Below are positions 11,436 through 24,600 of a DNA stretch of 64,000 bases, in pieces. Each line of letters opens with the position of its first letter. Positions within the stretch are counted from its first letter, which is position 1. The translations under genes were made by a program, and so were the position numbers. The notes below the pieces were generated by a model. It made no database searches. It had not been told where the DNA came from and saw only the letters and a program-made list of their open reading frames with translations. Source of the DNA: Oidiodendron maius Zn (taxonomy: Eukaryota > Ascomycota > Leotiomycetes > Myxotrichaceae). The stretch spans positions 528,925-592,924 of the forward strand of contig KN832886.1 in the NCBI GenBank assembly GCA_000827325.1, in the 5' to 3' direction.

Positions 11436-12279
11436 ATAGAAAAGCTCATCACTACTGCCAGTCTTACAGCTACTAAATATCGGAATAAATGTGAGGGGTG
11501 TGAGGGGTTCGAGTAAGAAGCCGTAAAACAATGATTTCCGAACCCCTTTAATTGCATTGAATAGCTCCCCGGCGTTTGTGACACCATAACATGGTGTTTG
11601 GACGGTGTTTGGACAACAAGGGGGCCTCCTAATCTGGTGAGTATCCAGATGCTCCAGACAATGCTCATAGCTGTTATCATCCAATATGTGTTAGCATGGT
11701 ATGCCAACGGATAATCGTTTGGTTATGTACCTGGCTCACCCGGCAATACGCCAATTTTAAATTTTAACTGTTTTTATTAAAGAATGGTTGAGTTTGCACA
11801 GGTTAAAAATCATGGTAACCGACATCTCCGCAAAGTGAATATCCGGTAGTAAAACTTACGACAAGGACCAAAATGCAAAACTCTTAATGAAAAATACTAT
11901 TTTCACTCTTTCCAGCCATATAATTTCATACCTAACCAAGTCTATTTTCTACCTTTGAATTATCTTCTTTAAGGCTTATATATAGTGGCTACTTACTTAC
12001 ACTACAAGTTCATCTGAGTTGAACTTCCCTTTTCTAAATCGAACATTTTCTATACCTTAAGAACGTTTCTAGAATCTAGATGTTAGATAAATCAAGAGTG
12101 AGTATTTTAGTATAATGTAGTAAGGTTTCTGCAGGCTCTACAATTAAGAAGAGTTGTGGTCACTTAATAATGAAACTTAAATCATAAAAAATTTCAATAC
12201 TATTCGTTCTCCTGACTACTGTCGCACGCGGCTAAAATAGCCTCGCCAATCTCTGAATCCTCAAAGGCAAACCCAGGGG
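11436..12279. other. Intergenic, AT-rich toward 12 kb
   Basis: This is the 3' flank of the dehydrogenase gene, followed by AT-rich sequence with no supported coding frame or RNA gene. It separates two convergently transcribed genes. Confidence 0.5.
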
Positions 12280-14014
12280 CTATAATATGGAGCAGAATCC
12301 CAATGCCTTCGAATAGTTGTCGCCGGCATTTGTTCCCGTGGCGGGAACATTTGGAAGGGAAGCTCCATTGACGCATGTACAAAAATCAGTAACACCTTCC
12401 TCGGGTGCTGCATAGTTCCAGCATGGAGGTCCTGCATCTGATGCTAGGGAGGTTGTTGGTGTAGCCGTTGTGGGGGATGATAAAGGTGGGGCCGCGCATG
12501 CCTATGCTGTTTGTCTGAAACGGAATGCCTGATGAGGTGCTCGATGCTGCTGCTCTGACCTCTTGAGTTTCTGTGGTGCTGTTTTGTATTTATCGTGATA
12601 GTTGATGATTGTTTGCTCAGCCTTGGTGACAAGATCCTCGAAATTCGTACAAGTGGAGCTGCCCAAGTTTCGGAACTCGAAGATAGGAACCTCGCGCGTA
12701 GTGCCTAGGACATACTCGGTTTTTTGGTTCAGTTTACCTATTTGTCCGTCGTAGGTTACATCTCCAGCCGCCATGGCATCAATGGTTCCAGCTTGGATGC
12801 CATTCATCCAGTCTTTGATAGTGAATGATGGTGGTGGTGTTATTGACCCTCCAGCCATATTGAACTTGAGCCCATCCATCTTGCTGTTGGGCTTTGGAGC
12901 GGCTAAGGTACCACTGCAGAAATTGGAATCGATTCTATAGGTAATAAGTTAATTTGTACTAATAACTTTGGGACATGAACATACTCAAGTTCAGCATTGT
13001 TATCATCATCCACAAACCAGGTATAGCATGCAAGTACCTTGACTATCTCATACAGTGCGTCTGGCCCGGAGTTTAAACCATCTCCTAGCCCGCTCTTGAT
13101 GAGGTCGAACATTGTGATGAAAGATGTTCGAGGCATAATCGAGGTGAGGAGCTTAGGGCTGCTATTTACCGGTTCATCGGCAAATTTTGCGTATGAGAGT
13201 ACCAAGGAGAAGAATCCCAGCACATCAGCAGGAGGATGGGTTGGAGCGCCATTCGGGGCGGATTGGAAGAAATCCGCAGATACATAGAAAAGGTGTCCCG
13301 CAAAGCTCTTCGTAGCCGCAAGTAAGTTTACAGGCGGTGTCGTATAGGAAGACCTTGCCGCTGCCATCAAGTCGCCAATAGCCTCCAGTGGCATTGGAGC
13401 GGTGATCTGGTATTGCCATTTAATGCTTGCAGGGGATATGGACTTACTGATAGTCCAGGTGCAGGAGCTCATGCCATCGACTGTCATGGGAGGAGTGGAT
13501 GTAGAAGGTTTCCAGTTGACCTGTAAAGGTATAGTTCAGAAGAGATCAGAAAGGGGTAGCTTTTCAGTACAATGCTCACTAGGTCTTGTGCTACAGCCGC
13601 AGCAGCTGGTCCCGCCATGTTCTGGCCGATCTTGATATTCTCTCCATCGAGTATGTACTCAGGGACTAAGTTATTGGCCGCGTCAGGTGTGGTGTCAACC
13701 GTTAAAACCCAGTTTGTCCCCTTCCGAGCTGTGCCGCCTTCATTCATGAGAGTATTCCCTTTGAGAATTATGGTCTGAGAGTAACTGCATGACGGATCGC
13801 CTTGGAGGTAGAAAGCCGAAGTTTCGAATTCAACACCCAATCCAGGTGATTTATCAGCAGTGACACCAGTGGGATCGTTCTCTTCTAAACAGCCATCACA
13901 GTCATCGTCTGTACAGCAAGAGCAGACTATGCCCTGACCTGATACAGTTATCCATTGAGCAAACAAAAGAGAGAGTAATGTAAACCGGAGGAAGAAACTA
14001 GTATATAAAGCCAT
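12280..14014 (-). CDS. Secreted protein of unknown function with uncertain C-terminus
   Basis: I do not recognise a named domain. Exons 14014-13580, 13520-12985 and 12913 onward join in phase. The N-terminus is a signal peptide (MALYTSFFLRFTLLSLLFAQ) followed by a cysteine cluster (CSCCTDDDCDGC). The middle contains WVLTVDTTPDAANN, a conserved-looking QITAPMPLEAIGDLMAAA segment and VLGFFSLVLSYAKFA. The frame meets TAG at 12502. The same frame then continues to 12280 with a Thr/Pro linker and a cysteine-bearing tail (GPPCWNYAAPEEGVTDFCTC) typical of extracellular fungal proteins. I found no intron that removes the stop in phase. Either the gene ends at 12502, or a nonsense change cuts off the tail. 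Extracellular location is likely; the role is unknown. Confidence 0.6.
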
Positions 14015-14656
14015 ATTGGGAGAATAATGCTAATCCCAAATCTATATTGAACACGGGTTGTAAGATATGCAGAACCTTTGGCTCTCAATAAGAGCGTGCA
14101 AAGAATACTTTATAGAAGACTTCGTCCCCAAACGCCGCGTAGGAGCTTTTTCCTCCGAATCCATTCTGTTGGTTTTCGTTGTTGAGGATGCACGATCGGT
14201 ACTTCTAATTCCTACATGGGGGCTCAGTGAGAATACCGCCATCGCAGATGTCCTGTCAAGAGCCTTAGAACACCAAAATTGAATTCGTTGTAATGAGGCG
14301 TTGGAGTCTCATCCCACTGAGGCTCAATTGTTGGCAGCTGCGCCACGTGAAACAAACATGTAGTAGGGGCTGAAGCCCATCGAGATTCAGCCGTGCACAG
14401 GTGCATATTTATTTTAGGCAGAAAAGTCCAACACCGTGTTATGTTGGTATTCAGCCACATGAAAGGATGCTATAATTATACTCGATTGACATCGTGCGCA
14501 TAATAGCGTGGACACCAACAGGCTGCCGTCATATTCTCACAACAAATTTTCGCAACATTCACACTCTTACGGCGGAGATCAGGTACTTGTACCGTTGGTT
14601 CTGTATCGTCTATCTACATACAGGATTCCCTACCACCACAAAACCATCTCATCAAC
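14015..14656. other. Intergenic region between divergent genes
   Basis: This region contains the promoters of the secreted-protein gene (minus) and the F-box gene (plus). No clear TATA element or repeat was identified. Confidence 0.45.
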
Positions 14657-15658
14657 ATGAACAAACAACTGCATCAGAAGCCTTCGCTGACCTCCCTAAC
14701 GTCGGATGTGGCTGTCCTGATCTTCGGTCAGTTCCGGTCCTTCTCTGATGTTCTTGCCCTCGCCGCTACATGCGGTTCTTTACGCGCCGTTTGGCTCGAC
14801 AACACCACTTCGATTTTCCGGCGAGTAGCGCCACACGATATCAAATATCTAGACCTTGCACGATCGCTGCTTGCCGCTCAAGGTGGTACACCATCGGAGT
14901 CTGGCGTATTATTTTCTAATGATGTCCGGCGCATGATACGTAACGCTCGCAAGGCGGACAAGAGCGCCGACAGATTTGGCCGCGAAGTAGCTGAGAAAAC
15001 AATAGGTCAGTAGGCATTTGGATTTGGCCACCATGGCGCGACGTCTTCTAACCTTGCATTTGTAGACCTCTTAGGTGGTAGTTACAAACACTTGCCTCCT
15101 CACTTTGGCCAACAACACCCGCCGTATCTCACATCCACGGAAAGGCCACGATTTATGCGAGCTTACTACAGGGTTTGGCGGCTACTAGAACTCGATGATT
15201 CGGCTCGGCGGCATTGCTATAAACAATGGACATTGCGACAATTGTATCGGACTTGCGAGATGGCTGGACTCCCACAGCCGTTTGGCGAGGAGATTGGTCC
15301 CGATCTGAAGGACCCCATACGCTACAAAACCCCTCTTCGCCGAGACGAGCTGCACTGGGAAATACTAGAGTTTGCTGATCAGGTGCATCTCCGTATACAT
15401 GGCAACGTTTGCATGCAGCCGTTTGAAGGTTTAGGAGCGGGCGCGCTAACTAGCTTTGTTGGATTTGCCAATTTCATTACATTGTTTGACCATTTCCAGT
15501 ATGATTTTGCTGGGAGAGTGATCCTTTCCCTCAAACCTGGTTCGACTCCGCGGGATTATAAAGAGTATATGCGAGATGAAGTTTGGGGAGAAAGTTCTGA
15601 TGAGGAACTCTACTGGCCCAGATGGCCCGGGCGCAAACGGGCTGTGAAAAGCTCATAA
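14657..15658 (+). CDS. F-box domain protein
   Basis: F-box proteins recruit substrates to SCF ubiquitin ligases through Skp1. Exons 14657-15005 and 15066-15658 are joined through a 60-bp GT-AG intron and give about 313 residues. Near residues 10-46 there is an F-box-like stretch (LTSLTSDVAVLIFGQFRSFS, then DVLALAATCGSLRAVW). The remainder has no recognised repeats. Fungal genomes carry many such proteins with divergent C-terminal regions of unknown target, often with YRVWRLLE-like segments as here. No damage is visible. The F-box call rests on pattern, not on a profile search. Confidence 0.7.
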
Positions 15659-17062
15659 GAAGCTATTCTACAGCAGGCAGAGAGAAATAGAAGCTGGAAG
15701 ATATCAAGAAAACTATTGTCAATGCTTTATGAATCGAGTTAGGCACACGCACCAGCGCAACCCCAAACATGTTCTCCTTAGCCTTTAGCACAGCTATTAT
15801 ATCTACCAACTTCAATCATGAGATTCCTTCTACTAGGCCTGGTCATTGTGCAATCGCACTTATACACCACTAAATCCACCTCGTGGGGCTAGGGGACTTC
15901 TGGCTAGGGATGGCGACATTTTTTGTTGAACAGTCGTGTTTTCAACTTAATGTCGTACCAACAACATATTCTTCTCCGGGCTATTGGACGAAGGAACTGA
16001 TGGCTAGCGTGGCTTTGATACGGGTATTCGAGTGGGTGCCCTGAAAGCCGGACGAGTAGTGACTTTGGCATTGCTATAAGATTCGGCTTTACCGCGTGAG
16101 ACCTACACCAGCCACAAATAGGTAGGCAGGTCCCTGTCAGTACCTAGCTGCTTTTTAGAGCATAGAGACGAAAGCATCATCTCGGATTATAGTCTCCAGT
16201 ATCTCTCTCCATGGCATAAGTGGTAATATATTTGGGATCCCTAGCTGAGGAGGGCCTTGAAAAGGCCCCTCATTAAAAGTTGATGATTTCTGTTGAGGTT
16301 AGTCTTGGCTGGGCCGCGTCGCGTAATGGGGGTGAGCAGTGAGCAGCCCTGAGTGCCTGAGCAGCCCTTGTCTAAAGCAGTATACGGATTTTATTAGATG
16401 CAAGCGTAGTTATAGACAAGCGTCCGCTAACGGCGGCAAGTCAAGCCGCGACTAAATAGCGAACTCTTGCAACTACAAGTTCTCCCCCATGTAATCTAAT
16501 ACACTATAAGATATAGTACAGAAAACGTTTTCTTACACAAAATTTAAGTAGTTTTTATATATTCCACCAAAGTTTCGATTTATATGAGTATTATTGGGTT
16601 GTAGAAAATGTAGTATTTAGAGAAAATGACAGTTGCAGATATAATGCCATTTTTACCACCAATGAACCAATATATAAGTTTTGAGCGAGTAAAAAACATG
16701 GATAATATAGGCTATATTAGGCACAAATTAGGATTAATAAAGGCAGATAAATACCAATTTTCGTTGAGATTTTGCAATTCAATCGGGGTTGCCGGCTCTA
16801 CTACGGGATTTTCGCTTCACAGGGACTCACCACTTAGCTGGTGCCAGTGGGTTGGTTACCTAACCGAACGACTAATACGGCTGATCCAATACGGCTGCCC
16901 GTAAACCGTGCGTGACGCGGCGTGGACTGAAGCTGACAAATAACCTTAAGCGAGTACGCGTATGCCTCCGTATTGGAATACGTCGCCTCCTCTCCACTCT
17001 CTTTGACCAGCAATCTTCCCATCTCTGATCTCATCCACTGTGACGCGAGTGAAAGTACAATC
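15659..17062. other. Intergenic, 1.4 kb
   Basis: This region is unremarkable up to 16.4 kb, then AT-rich from about 16.4 to 16.76 kb. The last 200 bp form the promoter of the Zn2Cys6 gene and contain repeated AATACG motifs, listed separately. No coding frame is supported. Confidence 0.5.
16874..16982. promoter_or_regulatory. Repeated AATACG(G) motifs upstream of the Zn2Cys6 gene
   Basis: AATACGG occurs at 16874-16880 and again at 16888-16894, 14 bp apart. A perfect inverted pair, CGTATT-GG-AATACG, lies at 16969-16982. The inverted pair is 80 bp before the start codon. Zn2Cys6 proteins often bind CGG triplets, and Upc2-type factors bind CGTATA-like sequences, so autoregulation is a reasonable guess. 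Confidence 0.35.
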
Positions 17063-18308
17063 ATGCCACCGGGCAGAGCAAAGCTTCGCAGAGCGCACAA
17101 GAAGTCAAGACATGGGTGCCGAACCTGTAAACGGCGTCACACGAAGGTTGGTCACGGGAGTTCATCCTGCATTCTCTGCATCATCCTCGGCATTGACTTA
17201 CTCGCCGGTATAGTGCGATGAACAGCGTCCCTCTTGTGTTAATTGCTTAACTGCACACCTTCAGTGCTCGTATCTCGAGACAGGCTTGCCTCGCCCGTCT
17301 CCCCTAACGCCGGAATCCGCCACATCAAGCCTTCTAGCAGCGTCAACAGCATCAACCGTCTCAACCCCCGACATCCACTTAGATGCCATAGAAACACCAA
17401 CGCTTCACCAATCCCCGTATCAGTTTCCGGTGAACATGCATCATATGGAACTTCTAGGCCATTTTCTGACCGTTACGTCCCACAGCCTGGGCGATCTAAG
17501 CGGACTGCCAACCTCCTTCCTTCAGTGCGTTTTGAAACATGCATTCACTACCCCTTATCTTATGTACGAGATCCTTGCTATTGCTGCGTCCCACCTAAGC
17601 CGGCTGCGCCCCACTCAGCAGAAGCACTATCAGGATGCGTCAACCGATTTGCAAACACAGGCGCTTTCCTTGTTCAATATTGACCCACTTGACGTACATG
17701 CCGGCAACTGTATTTCAAAGTTTCTCTTTTCATCATTTCTGGGCATCCATGTCTTCTTTAATACAATATCTACTTCTAGCAACGACGCCGATCTCCTGGA
17801 CAAATTCATAGCGTATTTGGACATACACCGTGGGGTTCGCGCCATCACCGCTAAATCCTGGCAGATGCTTAAAGAAACCGAACTTGAACCAATTTTGCGG
17901 GCTGGGGAGACTAATATACAACCGCAGGCAGAGGAATATCGAGACTGTGACAGGCTTACGGAGCTGTTGGACTCATCAGATCTAAGTTCTCCTCATCTTG
18001 AAGTATGCCGCAATGCTCTTGAGCACCTACGGGGATTGTTCGGCCCAAAGCGCGATTCCCAAGACCTGGATTTCGTTTTTGCGTGGCCAGTCATCATATC
18101 AGGAGAGTATACCAAATTACTCTTGAAGCGACAGCCAGAAGCCTTGATCATACTGGCTTACTATGCCGTGCTACTCCATGCACGCCGGCGGTTCTGGGTC
18201 ATCGGTGACGCTGGTCGAGCTTTGATCGAGTCAATTACTATTCATCTAGGGACGTATTGGAAGCAATGGCTAGCTTGGCCTAATGAGATGCTCAATATGC
18301 ACACCTAG
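17063..18308 (+). CDS. Zn2Cys6 transcription factor, Upc2-like
   Basis: Exon 1 (17063-17146) and exon 2 (17214-18308) join in phase to 392 residues. The join completes the binuclear zinc cluster at about residues 19-46: HGCRTCKRRHTKCDEQRPSC, then VNCLTAHLQCSY, with six cysteines spaced as in the family. After a Ser/Thr/Pro linker comes the fungal factor domain typical of Upc2/sterol-uptake-type regulators, beginning HMELLGHFLTVTSHSLGD. It ends with a helix IESITIHLGTYWKQWLAWP. These proteins act in the nucleus. Target genes cannot be read from the sequence; the neighbours are not an obvious biosynthetic cluster. Repeated AATACG motifs sit in its own promoter. Confidence 0.85.
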
Positions 18309-19196
18309 AACGCAAGCTCCTAACCCATAGCATCAACCCGCTAGACCTTTTCGCGTGCTAGGGGTGCACAACCTCCAAGCGCCTTACTGGTACCTTGTTC
18401 TGGTTGTGTCATCATGCCCGCAGCCGCGACTATGTTTAGCAGCAGTCTCTTATCTACCCTCTCAGCAAGGCGCCACAGATATTCGGATATATCTAGATAA
18501 GAGAATAAAAGGCAACAAGCGGGTATCGACTCTTGCATAGGGGGAGCATTAACCCGAAAATTAAGCCAAAGGCGAAATGGGTTAGAACTAAGTCACAATC
18601 GGCCCACTACGTATCACCATCGAATGGATACTGTGGCGTGGGTAAAATCGCAAAGTCCAAGGTGAATGACTTTTGCTCTTCATTGCCGGTGACATAAGCA
18701 GCTTTTGAAGTACACCGATTCTAGAGATTTCGCCTGTTGTGACAACGCAGTTCATTTAGCGCATGGGAGTGCATTGGGTGAACATCTAGGCGTGTCCAAA
18801 GGTGCGTGGTGAGCATATCTGAGCACGCCTCGAGCCGGCCTGCCCACCAAAATTCCGGTCCAAATTTGGCGCCCTGTGCGCCCCGGCTACAGTTTACTAG
18901 CTGAGTTTGCCAAGGCACCCGACCTGCTCGCCTTACAATGGCTCCTGAGAGCCGGTTTGGGATCCTCAATGGGATTACCTCATATAATTTACGTATGGAG
19001 AGCGGAATAATATGGAGGCTTTATTTATAGAGAGTATGCAGTTAGAATTGGAAATGATATCCTTCTGTCTCTAACTTACGCCGCTCGGCTCGAACATTAC
19101 AGACTCATATTTTTGAAATCCACGAGCATCGAGTAATTTCACAATTTAAAGAGGGAAGGCGTGACCAAACATTTGTGAATTCCAAGAGCACACATC
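18309..19196. other. Intergenic between convergent genes
   Basis: This is 0.9 kb with no supported coding frame, RNA gene or repeat. Confidence 0.5.
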
Positions 19197-20655
19197 TTAC
19201 ATACTATCATATTCTACATCCCCAGTCGAGATATCAGGCACCACCTCCATCAACCACTCGTCCATTCTCCCTGTCCAAGGCCACGTCGCATTAATAATTC
19301 CCTCTTTAGTCCGTGTGATATTCGCTTTCGTTTCTCCTATCGTAAAACTGGTCAAATGTGGCAAATTCGCCACCATGATATCTCCACCTTTCTCAACTGC
19401 TTCGGCTCCTTCCTTGATGACTTGACGTAGGTATATCCTGCCCTCCTTGCCAAAATAGACATTTCCACAACCGGGTCCGCCATTGAAACCAAGACCTAAA
19501 CTCCAAGATTCTGGAAGGTCAAGGTGCGTCAGATTTTCGAGTCCGGTCAGCACATCAATTACAGCCTAAGCCGATTTTTATCAGCATCTGTAGTTTGCTA
19601 AGGTTAAGAAGAGAGTATAATCCTACTTTTAGCCTCCCGCTGTCCCCTGTGTTATACCCCGTGTAACCCATTGCCCTACCCAGAGAGCGAAGCAGTCCGA
19701 GGCTTTCTATCTGAGGCATGGATTTCACGACTTCTACAACGACTTGTCAGATCTACCTTGTCATCTGCTTGCGCTAGAAAGAGAAATAAATACCGGAGAC
19801 GAGTGATGGAGTCCAACCACTATGCCCACTCATCATAGCAAACCGCTTCAGTTTAGGTGTTGACACCGCGGCTTGAATAAGCATCAATCCCAAGTTGCCG
19901 CCATCATATCCACGATACCACATTGAACCACCACCATTCTCGAGTATCTCCAGATTCGGACACATACCCACTAGATAATGGCTAAAAGGTCCAGGCTCGA
20001 GGTGCTTGATGGATGGCAGAGTCAAGTTTCGCAAATTGAACGCCCCCTCGAAGAAATGAGTGTCTTCTTGACGAATTCCCCATTTAAGTGTTTCGAGGTT
20101 CGTCATGGACTCCAGGACATCCCCAAAAAGAGTCAAGAGCTGTTCTGATGGTTGAGACGGCTCGAGGATCCTTAGATACAGATCTGAATATTCTTGGGAA
20201 TGCACATAGATGTCGATTTCCAGCGTCTTGACTTGGTTGAGTGCTCGCTGACACCGCTTTATCTCGCCAAGTCTCCCGAGAGCATTCGGCCAACCGGGAC
20301 GCGAGATCCCTGCGCGATTGTTGTTGATTTCAAGGTTGTCGAAAAGATCGGGTGGTATTGCGAGCTCTGCTTCCCGTGTTTCGGTTTCTATTCCTGTTGA
20401 TTTGCTCAATTCCGAGTTAGGACCAGAGCATAAGAAGGCTTCTGCGTTTGGAAGCCTCTCGAGTTTTCGCTGGTTGGCGAGGATCCATGGGTGTCTTGCA
20501 TCGAGGATAAATCGAGGTACTGTGGATCGTCGAAGTGGATTGTCAATAAGGCTCATCAAGGGTTGCTGAAAGCCGGCTAGCCAGGTCTGAGCAGATAAGA
20601 AGGCGGAAAAGGCGACCGCGGTGGGGATCAGTAAGATAAAAGCGGCAGGCTTCAT
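19197..20655 (-). CDS. Hypothetical protein with hydrophobic N-terminus and leucine-rich segments
   Basis: Not recognised. Exons 20655-19794, 19742-19627 and 19565-19197 join in phase to 448 residues. The N-terminus (MKPAAFILLIPTAVAFSAFL) is either a signal peptide or a membrane anchor. Later segments have the spacing of irregular leucine-rich repeats: LESMTNLETLKWGI, LRNLTLPSIKHLEP, CPNLEILENGG, LENLTHLDLPESW, LPHLTSFTIGE. Such tails are common in fungal F-box/LRR-like proteins, but no F-box is visible here. Reading phase is conserved across both introns, which supports a live gene. Confidence 0.65.
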
Positions 20656-21654
20656 TATTGAAAAGATGAAGATCAGGAGGTTTGAAAGAATCAGAAAGTG
20701 AAAAGGAAATATTTTGGCGGGTATAGGTCAAAGTTGTTGAAACCTGGCCTTTGCTACTGCTGGTGCCTATTCCACAGGTGTCGTTGGTTTGACGTGTAAC
20801 GCAGATCGTTAAAATCAGAGTTAGAGGATATGGCGGGCTTATTTCCAACCCGTGCCTTGAAACCAGGACATAGCTCAGGTTTGGAATCAAGGATAACCGG
20901 TGTAGAGGAAGGTTGTATTGATTTGGGCGCGGGGTACAAAGCGGGGTCAATAGGGAAGGATCCTTACCCACGATCTGGCGGATGTGCTTGACGGGATGTG
21001 TGTCTCTAGACTATAAGTTGAACGAATCCGTCTGATAAGCTCGCCTTCGTAGAAGATCTTAGCCTGGCTATAGTAGTAAGATCCAGAAGATATTGTTATT
21101 TGTCAATTTAGAATCGGTAGTTTCCGCGCGAAAGAAATTCTTAGCAGCATCGGAAAGTAGAGGATAAGAACCTCTATCTATCATATGGTAATTTGACTAA
21201 AATAGTATGTGTTCCATGGCGAATCCTCGGTTCTATCCCACCAGATTAAGTCTCTTTCATTGAGGGCTCAGGCAATACCCCAAAGCTCTGGGCATTTCCA
21301 TCTGGCCGAAACCTGAAATTTACCTCGACACGCCACTGCGTTACGATATATATCGCTCCATGGATTCAGAACACGATTCGTAGTCTCTGATTGGGATTCT
21401 TCGTGCAAAATCGGCAATCAAGAATATGTTGATCGTATCAGCACCTTGCTCAAGGTGTCGCGGCGTGACCGTTGCTGCGCCACGTTATATCTGCGCCACC
21501 AACAGGGCGTTCTGAGAGGCTAATTACCGATATCCCGATTGTTATTGTTTATGACCAGCGTAGATGTACGGTACTCCCCATAATCAAGCAGCACTCCTCG
21601 AATATTCGTGTTTGGGTACCGATCCTTTGTAGCCATGATCCAACGCTAACGATA
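20656..21654. other. Intergenic between divergent genes
   Basis: This 1 kb spacer holds the promoters of the hypothetical protein (minus) and the NACHT gene (plus). No repeat or RNA gene was seen. Confidence 0.5.
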
Positions 21655-24600
21655 ATGCCAACATTCGACCCCTCACGGCAGGCGTTCGAGTCCGCCAAGA
21701 ATGTCTTCCAGGAGAGCTTGAAAGACGAGAGGTTGCTCAAGGATATACAAGAAGCGATCACGATTGAGGATGTGTGGAAATTGGCCTCCGATATACAAGC
21801 GACGCAAGATGCTGAAAAACGACTTAGGCACATGGCAAAGATGCGTTCCTTCCTCGACAAATTAGAGGCGTACACGGTTGTCGTGGACACATTTGTGCAG
21901 GTCAAGCCCGACCTTCTGGCGCTGATATGGGGGCCTATACGCTTATTATTAGTATGGACTTCCAACTATGCCATGTTTGCAGATGCACTCGCGTCCGTCA
22001 TGAAGAAGGTCGGCGATGCGTTGCCACATTTTGTGGAGGTGGTTAAGATCTTCAGCAATAACGACAGGTTGAAGGACCTACTTGCGCTCTTCTATAGGGA
22101 TATACTCGACTTTTATGTCATTACCTTGGAGCTTTTCAACTTGCCGCGTAAGTTATGACTTCTTTGTCGTCCAAAAACCAGATGCACACCTACTAACCAC
22201 TCTCAGGACTAAAGATGATCTTCCAAGCAGTCTGGCCGAGGCGGAAGGAGAAGATTGACATTGTGGTGAACAATATTGAGCGGCTTACCACTATGATGAG
22301 AGATGAGGTCACAATACAACACATAAAAGAGGAGTACGATCTTCGAGCGAAGTCACTGGCGCATTTCGATCAGGAGACCGAGTTCCAGGAGCTACAGAGG
22401 TTCGAAACACTAAGGACCCGAGTCTCACCCCTCATTTACGACCAGCGGCTGGACTGGCTGCTCAACCGCTCGTGTAAAGGTTCAACAGAGTGGCTGGTAA
22501 GCGACGAAAGCTTCATGAAGTGGCTCGATGCTTCAAATTCAACCGTACGACTGCTGTGGCTACGGGGCATACCAGGTGCAGGTAAGTACTCATTACCCTT
22601 GGCTCATTGACCTCTGGAAAGCTCATATTGCGGCCAAGGCAAAACCTTTCTTTCTGCGGAGGTAATTAACCAGGCCAAAGCACGCCATCAGACCCTCTTT
22701 GCCTTCGTAAGCCATGTGCACCAAAGTAGCACCACGGCAAGGTCCATTCTTCAGTCTTTACTGTTCCAATTGGCACTTGATTCTAAGTATGCGCAATCCG
22801 TCTTGGTTCGATCCAAGGAACGGGATCTCTTAGGCAGCACTAAATATGTCTCTGACATGTTCAAGACATTGCTAAATGGTGTTGGGCCGACGTACATTGT
22901 CATTGATGGCCTAGACGAAATGGATGCAGTAGAACGTGGAATATTACTACATCAACTTTTAAACCTGGAAGACTGTCCGGAAGCAAAGATTCTTGTGAGC
23001 AGCAGACCTGAGGACGATATCGCCAAGAATCTGGAGAGTAAAGCTACTGGTATTCGCGTAGATAAGAGGAATTCGAGTAGCATTCGGTCGTACGTTGCCA
23101 TGAGGACGGAGGCCTGGATTCATAACGGGGACTTTGATGAAGAAGCACAGGAGCAAATACAGCTTCTGCTGGCTCCTCTAGCTGCAAAGGCGCAAGGTAA
23201 TTTGATCCATACTACTCACCATCCGAGCCCTTATTTACGTCAGTATACTGACAGATTGCTAACGGTATCGGTCAAGGCATGTTTCTGTACGCTCGTATCG
23301 TCTTGGATAACGCCGAATCCTTTAGCGACATTGATGAAATCAAACGGGAACTCAGAGTACTGCCCCAGAGCTTGAATGATGCGTGAGGCCAACAGCGTCC
23401 GACCTCAGATAGAAGTAACCTAATCTCTTCTTAGATATCACCGAATATTCACTCGAATCAACGAGGCACAGCCAGCCTTGCGAGAAAAAGCAAGGATGAT
23501 ATTAGGCTGGATTGGATGTGCCCTTGTTCCAATGACCCGTCACGAGATGGAGCAAGCCTTGTTGATTGGCCCAGGTGCCAAGGCTGCTCCTTCGGTCAAA
23601 GCTAGCGTGAATTTTATCCGTATATGTGGTCCGATTCTCGAAGTAGTAGATGATATCCCGCAGTTTGTACATTTCACCGTCAAAGAGTAAGTAGCGAAAT
23701 TTCTAGTATTCCCAGCAACCGATTCTAGATACTGATGGAAGAGTAGATACTTTTTCAGCCATGAAATTAACGATTCTATCAATAAGTCTGAGGCTAACTA
23801 TAGCCTTGCGACGTCCTCGTTGACCTACCTTTGCTCGGGAATATTCGATATGAACCTTTCGGACGAAGAGATTCAGGACAATATCCTCACTGGCAGATAT
23901 CGGCTTCACTGGTTCGCTACGAGTCAATGGATTGCTCTTACTAGGCGCTGTGTCGAAGAGCCCAAAGATCTGTCAGTCAACAAGGGCCTGCTAAATCTAC
24001 TCACTCAGCTGGCAGCAGAACTAAGGAACCAAAACTTCGTAGGCCAGATAGACCTCAATGATGTCGCCATCCAGAGCATATCAACATGGCCGGAGATCTC
24101 CCAAATCATCGGCGGCGTTTTGCAATTCCGTCAGGATGACAGACACACTGATTGGAACTTTACTAATGGTGTGTTCATGCCATCACAACCTATTTTACTC
24201 GAGGCTAATCTTGTTATTCTCACAGGTTCAACATGGGTTAATTTTGATCCTTCAATCCTATCGTGCACGTCGGTCCGCATTTTTGAGTCGCTTGAGAGTC
24301 TGGTCTGCGATGAGGGATCTGAACACAGAAATCCCTGTTACTGCACGACGCTGCAGAAACACTACGGAGCTAAAATGTTTAAGTGTGTATTCCCGAGCTG
24401 CCATTTTAACCGGCAGGGATTTAGTACACGCAGGGACCGAAACACACACATCAAATGTCACTGCAGACCTTGGAAATGCTCCGTGGCGTCGTGTGAATTC
24501 GCAGTTATAGGGTTTGGAACGATGCAAGCCCGAGACGAGCATGGGCGAAATATGCATCAGACCCCCTCTATGTCGTTAAAACCAGTGAACATAGACCTAC

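Noticed and set aside
13402-13450. Possible extra intron in the secreted protein (GTAAGT near the SKSIS segment)
   Set aside because: The implied intron would be only about 40 bp and the frame is open without it.
24169-24225. Reading the last NACHT-gene intron as coding, since it is a multiple of three
   Set aside because: It has good GT-AG ends and its translation breaks a conserved-looking stretch; retention remains possible but is not the main model.
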